From the NCBI GenBank assembly GCA_030628755.1, contig DAOVQH010000046.1, forward strand, positions 1 through 11,121: 11,121 nucleotides of DNA, given 5' to 3'. The notes beneath the pieces are model-generated. The model worked only from the letters and a program-made list of their open reading frames with translations, did not search any database and was not told where the DNA came from. The stretch's first letter is position 1, and each line of letters starts with the position of its first letter. The translations under genes were made by a program, and so were the position numbers. Shown here piece by piece: positions 7,265 to 11,121 of this stretch. This DNA is from Candidatus Cloacimonadota bacterium (GTDB taxonomy: Bacteria > Cloacimonadota > Cloacimonadia > Cloacimonadales > TCS61).

Positions 7265-7313
7265 TAGGTGTCTTTGTTTAAAGTTTTCCAAGTTATTAAT
7301 ATAATTTAGGAAT

Positions 7314-7342
7314 TTTAACTAAAATGCAAAACTTTAGTTAAA
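7314..7342 (+). promoter_or_regulatory. Perfect 10-bp inverted repeat abutting the restriction-modification promoter
   Basis: TTTAACTAAA (7314-7323) and TTTAGTTAAA (7333-7342) are exact reverse complements separated by 9 nt. The right arm ends one base before the -35 box of the restriction-modification promoter. It could be an operator for a dimeric regulator or a weak A/T-rich terminator of the DUF3800 transcript. No controller-protein gene is visible. Confidence 0.5.
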
Positions 7343-7372
7343 TTGATTGAGAAAACTTAACTCTAATATTAT
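7343..7372 (+). promoter_or_regulatory. Candidate promoter of the restriction-modification gene
   Basis: TTGATT (7343-7348), an 18-nt spacer and TATTAT (7367-7372) make a good sigma70-like pair. The predicted start at about 7379 leaves a leader of about 17 nt carrying GGAGA (7387-7391) before the ATG. Confidence 0.6.
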
Positions 7373-7395
7373 TATGTGAACTATCTGGAGACAGA

Positions 7396-10300
7396 ATGTC
7401 AGATATTAAAACCAACGAACGTGAATTAGCAAGTAAGATTGCTCAATGGTTTAGTGAACAAATAAAAAGAGGGAAATACCCATTTACTTCAGCCTCATGT
7501 GAAACTGGAATAAAAGTAAGTAAAACTACTTATTTCGGTGATATTATTATTTGGGAAAACAGAGAAATAGATAAAGCGTTTTCATATATTGAATTAAAAA
7601 ATCCATTTGGACGAATAGAAGATTTAGAACGATTCCGGAAAAAAGCTGTTCAGCTAAAAGTAAAAATTGCTTACACTTGGGATTTTCAATCTTTAAATGC
7701 TTATGAAATAAAAGACAATAAAATTGAACTATCTGCTACAGAAACGTATTCTGTTCTGACAAATATTGAAGATTGGAAAAGAGGTGATAAACAAGCTTAT
7801 ATTAAAGCTTTCATTTCCAGGATTTGTGACGAGCTTTTAAATTTTTCTGAAAAAGGACAATTTAGAAAGTTCAAACCGGAAAAACATTATTTTATTCGAT
7901 TCTTACGAAATGTTGTTGAGGAGCTGATTCCGTTATTTGAGCAATTTATCAGAGTATTCCATAAACAAAAAGAATACAAAGGTATAATCAATAAATTCGT
8001 TGCTGAACAGGGAATTGCCTATCCAAATGATGAAGATTTTTATAGATTAATTGCAAGCCAGCGAGTTTACGGACTTATCACTAAGATTATTTTCTATTTA
8101 ACTATTAAAAGACATTTTACAGAATTACCTGATCTGTATTCAGAAGACAAACAAGACCTTGAAACTAATTTAAATTCTGCTTTTTCTAACGCACGGGAAA
8201 TTGACTGGCAGGCAGTTTTTGAAACTGATCCGATAGAAGAACTGGGGATTCCAAAGGAAGCTTATTCTTTTTTAAACGAATTGTTTTCTCATTTGAAAAT
8301 TTATAATTTCGGAACTTTACCGGAAGATGTTATCGGTGAATTATTTGAAGAAATCATCGATCCGAAAAGACGACACGAATTAGGACAATATTTCACGCGG
8401 GAAGATCTTGTTGACCTGATAATTGCAATTGTTGTAAATGATAAAGATAAAATTTATGCAGACCCGACTTGCGGTTCGGGAACATTTCTCATCAGGTTGT
8501 ATGATAGATTGCAATTTCTAAGCGGATACAGAATGAAGCACGAAGAAATTTTAGAAAGGATATGGGGAATAGATATTGGTAAATTTCCTGCTGAACTTTC
8601 CACGATAAATCTGTTCCGTCAAAAACCTGATAATTTTGAAAATTTCCCTCGCATCATTCATAAAGATATTTTTGAAATTTCTGTCGGACAAGAAATTGAA
8701 TTTCCTCCCAATAATGTTAATTACAACCAGAACTATAACAAAATCAAAATAAAAATTCCTGAATTCTATGGTCTTGTCGGAAACTTTCCATATATAAGAC
8801 AGGAATTAATAGAAAAGAATGTAAAAGGATATAAACAAATTCTAACCAAATTATTGGCTTATGAATATCTGGCAGTTTATCCAAAGTTATTTAAATTTAA
8901 TCATATCAAAGAAGCAGAATTCCAGAACTTTTTAGAAAAACCAGAATCAGAAAGAACGAAGCTAATTAATCACTGGTTAAAAAATAATTTTGTAGAATTA
9001 AAATTGTCAGGACAGGCTGACATTTATACATACATTTTCATTCATACTGCAATGCTTTTGAGCGAGAATGGTTCATTTGCGATAATAACTTCTAATTCGT
9101 GGCTGGATGTTGCTTACGGTTCGATTCTAAAGGAGTTCTTTTTAGACCATTTTAAGATCAAGATGATAGTTGCTTCCTGGGCAGAACCATGGTTTGATGA
9201 TTCAGCTGTGAATACTGTGTTCACGGTTCTGGAAAAATGCGATGATGAAAAAGAACGAAACAACAATCCTGTTCATTTTGTGAAACTAAAGAAAAAACTC
9301 GCTGAACTGATACCGGAAAGAAACCTGAAAATAGAATCCAATAACCGCTGGCGAAGGATAGATGGAATTGTTAATACAATCGATTCTTCTCAATATAAAG
9401 CTGAAAAGATCGATGAGAAAATTTCTTCCTTTGAAAATGAGCAGATGAGAGTGAGATTAATTGAACAAAAGGAACTATCTAAAGAAATTGAAACACAGAA
9501 TGAACTTTCAAAATGGGGAAAATACCTGCGTGCTCCCGATGTGTATTTTGAAATCCTGGAAAAATGCAAAGATAAACTCGTTCCTCTAAAAGAAATTGCT
9601 GATGTGAGATTTGGAATAAAAACAGGAATTAATGAATTTTTTTATTTAAAACCGATTGAAGAAAACAAAAAGGAAAAAACGATTTTATGTGAAAACAGCA
9701 GAGGCTGGAAAGGGAAAATTGAAAGCCAATATTTAAAACGAATTATAAAGAGTCCGAAAGAATCTGAAAGTATTATTATTGATCCCAAGAAATTGAAAAA
9801 CCTGATCTTTATCTGTAACAAAAGCAGAATAGAGTTGAAGAAAGTGAATCACTTAAACGCTTTAAAATACATCGAATGGGGAGAGACGCAAAGAACAAAA
9901 GAAAATAAACCCTGGACTGAAGTTCCATCAGTGAAAGGGAGAGTTGAATGGTGGTGGTTACCGGATAATCAACCTGCAAAAATATTATTTCAGATGATTA
10001 ATAATGAAAGATTTCTTGTTTATGCTAATGAATCGAATGTAAAAGTTGATCACAACCTTTTTGAGTATTTGCTCGAAGATAAAGAAACGATAAATTCAGC
10101 GATTAAATATTTGAATTCAACTTTTTTTGCAATTGTCAAAGAAGTGAATAGCAGAATAAATTTGGGTGATGGAGCCACAAAAACTGAGGGTGTTGATTGG
10201 AATAATTTGATGTTGATTTCTAAAGAACCTTTAAAAGTTGATTATAACATCGCAAAATTAATGAGCAGAAAAGTAAAATCAATTTCTGAAGAAGTGAAAC

Positions 10301-10905
10301 TCAAAGATCGTCAAGAACTTGATAAAGCAGTTTTAAAAGCTCTCGGTTTAAATACGGAAGAATATTTTCCTCGCATTTATCAAGGTTTGACTCAAATGGT
10401 AAAAGAGCGTCTTGAATTGCCAAAAATGCGTAAGAGAAGGAAAAAACAAAAAGTTAAAATATCTTACGAAGAAGTTAAGAAATCTGTAATTAATGAAATA
10501 ATCGGAGATAAACTAAAAAAGTTTCCTGAAGATTTTTATACAGATGCAAAACTTGGTTATAATTATGAAAGCGTGGAAACTGAAGTTTACAACACAAGCG
10601 GAAAAGAACTTCACATCGATGAATTTATGCACATTTGTACTTTAATGGATGAAGATAATGAAGAAATATTTTCCACCAAAGATTTTTATAAAGCCGAATT
10701 TGCTGTAATCTTAGCAAAACCGGATGTTCATAGATTAAAGATTCCGAAAGATGAAAAGATCATTAAAAAGATTTTGGAAAATTATAAAAACTATGTTAAT
10801 CAATTAAAAGAGCAATTAGAAGCAAATGCCCAACAGAAACTCCATAGCTGGAACGAAGCAGAGCAAATGGCAAAAGAGATTTTGGAAGAGTATGGGTTGA
10901 AGTGA
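7396..10905 (+). CDS. Type IIG-like restriction-modification enzyme (nuclease + N6-adenine methylase + recognition domain)
   Basis: A 1169-residue single-chain enzyme. The N-terminus carries a PD-(D/E)XK-like nuclease site: D49 in FGDIIIW and E66-x-K68 in YIELKNP. A helical linker (about 130-310) leads to an Eco57I-type gamma-class N6-adenine methylase: motif X HELGQYFTR (327-335), SAM-binding motif I DPTCGSGTFL (356-365), acidic D393 in WGIDIG, and motif IV NFPY (463-466) where NPPY is usual. Residues about 710-945 form a target-recognition region (KEIADVRFGIKTG, GDGATKTEGVDWNN), followed by a lysine-rich linker and a C-terminal extension of about 150 residues. It should both methylate adenine in and cut near its site; the site cannot be read from sequence. 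GGAGA lies 5 nt before the ATG. BREX PglX is the nearest alternative, but the N-terminal nuclease and the lack of other BREX genes argue against it. Confidence 0.88.
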   Translation: MSDIKTNERELASKIAQWFSEQIKRGKYPFTSASCETGIKVSKTTYFGDIIIWENREIDKAFSYIELKNPFGRIEDLERFRKKAVQLKVKIAYTWDFQSLNAYEIKDNKIELSATETYSVLTNIEDWKRGDKQAYIKAFISRICDELLNFSEKGQFRKFKPEKHYFIRFLRNVVEELIPLFEQFIRVFHKQKEYKGIINKFVAEQGIAYPNDEDFYRLIASQRVYGLITKIIFYLTIKRHFTELPDLYSEDKQDLETNLNSAFSNAREIDWQAVFETDPIEELGIPKEAYSFLNELFSHLKIYNFGTLPEDVIGELFEEIIDPKRRHELGQYFTREDLVDLIIAIVVNDKDKIYADPTCGSGTFLIRLYDRLQFLSGYRMKHEEILERIWGIDIGKFPAELSTINLFRQKPDNFENFPRIIHKDIFEISVGQEIEFPPNNVNYNQNYNKIKIKIPEFYGLVGNFPYIRQELIEKNVKGYKQILTKLLAYEYLAVYPKLFKFNHIKEAEFQNFLEKPESERTKLINHWLKNNFVELKLSGQADIYTYIFIHTAMLLSENGSFAIITSNSWLDVAYGSILKEFFLDHFKIKMIVASWAEPWFDDSAVNTVFTVLEKCDDEKERNNNPVHFVKLKKKLAELIPERNLKIESNNRWRRIDGIVNTIDSSQYKAEKIDEKISSFENEQMRVRLIEQKELSKEIETQNELSKWGKYLRAPDVYFEILEKCKDKLVPLKEIADVRFGIKTGINEFFYLKPIEENKKEKTILCENSRGWKGKIESQYLKRIIKSPKESESIIIDPKKLKNLIFICNKSRIELKKVNHLNALKYIEWGETQRTKENKPWTEVPSVKGRVEWWWLPDNQPAKILFQMINNERFLVYANESNVKVDHNLFEYLLEDKETINSAIKYLNSTFFAIVKEVNSRINLGDGATKTEGVDWNNLMLISKEPLKVDYNIAKLMSRKVKSISEEVKLKDRQELDKAVLKALGLNTEEYFPRIYQGLTQMVKERLELPKMRKRRKKQKVKISYEEVKKSVINEIIGDKLKKFPEDFYTDAKLGYNYESVETEVYNTSGKELHIDEFMHICTLMDEDNEEIFSTKDFYKAEFAVILAKPDVHRLKIPKDEKIIKKILENYKNYVNQLKEQLEANAQQKLHSWNEAEQMAKEILEEYGLK

Positions 10906-10917
10906 TGAAAAAATTAT

Positions 10918-10945
10918 TTGACATACTAATCTTTAGGAATAATTT
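10918..10945 (+). promoter_or_regulatory. Candidate promoter of the NYN leader RNA
   Basis: A perfect TTGACA (10918-10923), a 16-nt spacer and TAATTT (10940-10945). A transcript would start at about 10952 and carry the two hairpins before the NYN gene. The hairpin at 10930-10954 overlaps the -10 region, so the same stretch could instead end the upstream transcript or act as an operator. Confidence 0.4.
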
Positions 10946-10958
10946 GTCCTAAGATTTT
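10930..10958 (+). terminator. Weak terminator or operator-like hairpin after the restriction-modification gene
   Basis: TTAGGA (10933-10938) pairs with TCCTAA (10947-10952). With one bulged T the stem extends to about 8 bp (10930-10954) around an 8-nt loop and is followed by TTTT (10955-10958). It lies 25 nt after the stop codon, a usual place for a terminator, although the stem is A/T-rich. Confidence 0.4.
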
Positions 10959-10964
10959 ATAACA

Positions 10965-11016
10965 CCAAGAGAATTTCTCTTGGCCGCAAGGTTGCCGAAA
11001 GGCAACCTTAGCTTTT
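10965..11016 (+). ncRNA. Tandem perfect hairpins with T-tract preceding the NYN gene
   Basis: Hairpin one is CCAAGAGA (10965-10972) with TCTCTTGG (10976-10983) and loop ATT. Hairpin two is AAGGTTGCC (10988-10996), a GAAA tetraloop and GGCAACCTT (11001-11009), extended by GC/GC around one bulged A. TTTT follows (11013-11016), so hairpin two has intrinsic-terminator form. This is much more GC-rich than its surroundings. It may be a small RNA, a transcript attenuator for the next gene, or both; no RNA family is recognised. Confidence 0.55.
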
Positions 11017-11019
11017 ATT

Positions 11020-11121
11020 ATGAGAACATACATATATATTGATGGATTCAATTTTTATTATCTTGCATTAAAATATTCGCGCCATAAGTGGCTTGATTTT
11101 AAAGCATTATTCGAAAAATTA
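11020..11121 (+). CDS. NYN-domain (PIN-like) protein, N-terminal part
   Basis: Only the first 34 codons are present before the right edge. They read MRTYIYIDGFNFYYLALK and then KWLDFKALFEKL. A start of 'YIDGFN.YY', with a metal-binding aspartate just after the first beta strand, followed by 'KWLD...L' is the hallmark of NYN-domain proteins (LabA/DUF88 type), a PIN-like fold of predicted metal-dependent ribonucleases. The start codon is fixed by the family pattern, yet no Shine-Dalgarno lies before it: the preceding bases are the T-tract of a terminator-like hairpin, and the only AGG (11000-11002) is inside that stem and too far away. Expression is therefore likely low, leaderless-like, or controlled by the hairpin. 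Confidence 0.8.
   Translation, partial: MRTYIYIDGFNFYYLALKYSRHKWLDFKALFEKL

Noticed and set aside
7396..10905. BREX PglX methylase
   Set aside because: Size and methylase class are similar, but the protein starts with a PD-(D/E)XK-like nuclease site and no brx or pgl partner genes are in the window.
10905..10952. 15-codon ORF (MKKLFDILIFRNNLS) whose ATG overlaps the stop of the restriction-modification gene
   Set aside because: The TGATG overlap is suggestive of coupling, but there is no convincing ribosome binding site, the product matches nothing known to me, and the stretch is better explained by the promoter and hairpin.
1..11121. CRISPR array, tRNA, rRNA or complete insertion sequence
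   Set aside because: No regularly spaced repeats, no cloverleaf or rRNA-like sequence and no transposase gene were seen on either strand.

Overview
This is a low-GC stretch (roughly one third G+C by eye) of a bacterial chromosome. A partial gene of the LolC/LolE lipoprotein-export family points to a cell with an outer membrane. Very large cyclase-ATPase-TPR signalling proteins, a DUF559 gene lying among GC-rich palindromes and the A/T-rich codon use would suit a Cloacimonadota/Ignavibacteria-like lineage of the FCB group. That placement is a guess; nothing here identifies the organism.

Left part, minus strand (1-5860): three genes read leftwards in what looks like one transcription unit. A 1281-residue protein has the architecture of mammalian soluble adenylyl cyclase (two class III cyclase domains, a P-loop NTPase, TPRs). 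It is followed by a GAF-PAS-GGDEF diguanylate cyclase with intact active and inhibitory sites, then by the start of a LolC/E-type permease. A promoter (TTGACA-17-TTAATA) lies before the first gene, with a minus-strand intrinsic terminator upstream of it. A 19-codon leader ORF with a strong Shine-Dalgarno overlaps the start of the diguanylate cyclase.

Middle (5850-6616): two terminator-like hairpins sit back to back between the divergent genes. Then comes a DUF559 (Vsr-like endonuclease fold) gene with a GC-rich palindrome just before its start and a related one inside its 3' end. Next is a promoter and a compact structured RNA of about 80 nt that folds into a three-way junction and ends in a T8 tract.

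Right part, plus strand (6617-11121): a DUF3800 gene follows the RNA directly. Then comes a 1169-residue single-chain restriction-modification enzyme (PD-(D/E)XK nuclease, Eco57I-like N6-adenine methylase, recognition domain) with its own promoter and an adjoining inverted repeat. The window ends in the first 34 codons of a NYN-domain (PIN-like RNase) gene, also preceded by strong RNA hairpins and a T-tract.

The right half looks like an accessory or defence island. The most interesting signal is the repeated arrangement 'TTGACA promoter - structured RNA - hairpin and T-tract - predicted nuclease gene', seen at DUF3800 and again at NYN. It resembles the layout of type III toxin-antitoxin loci, and the DUF3800 case fits the published class of DUF3800-associated RNA motifs. 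The shared function is inference.
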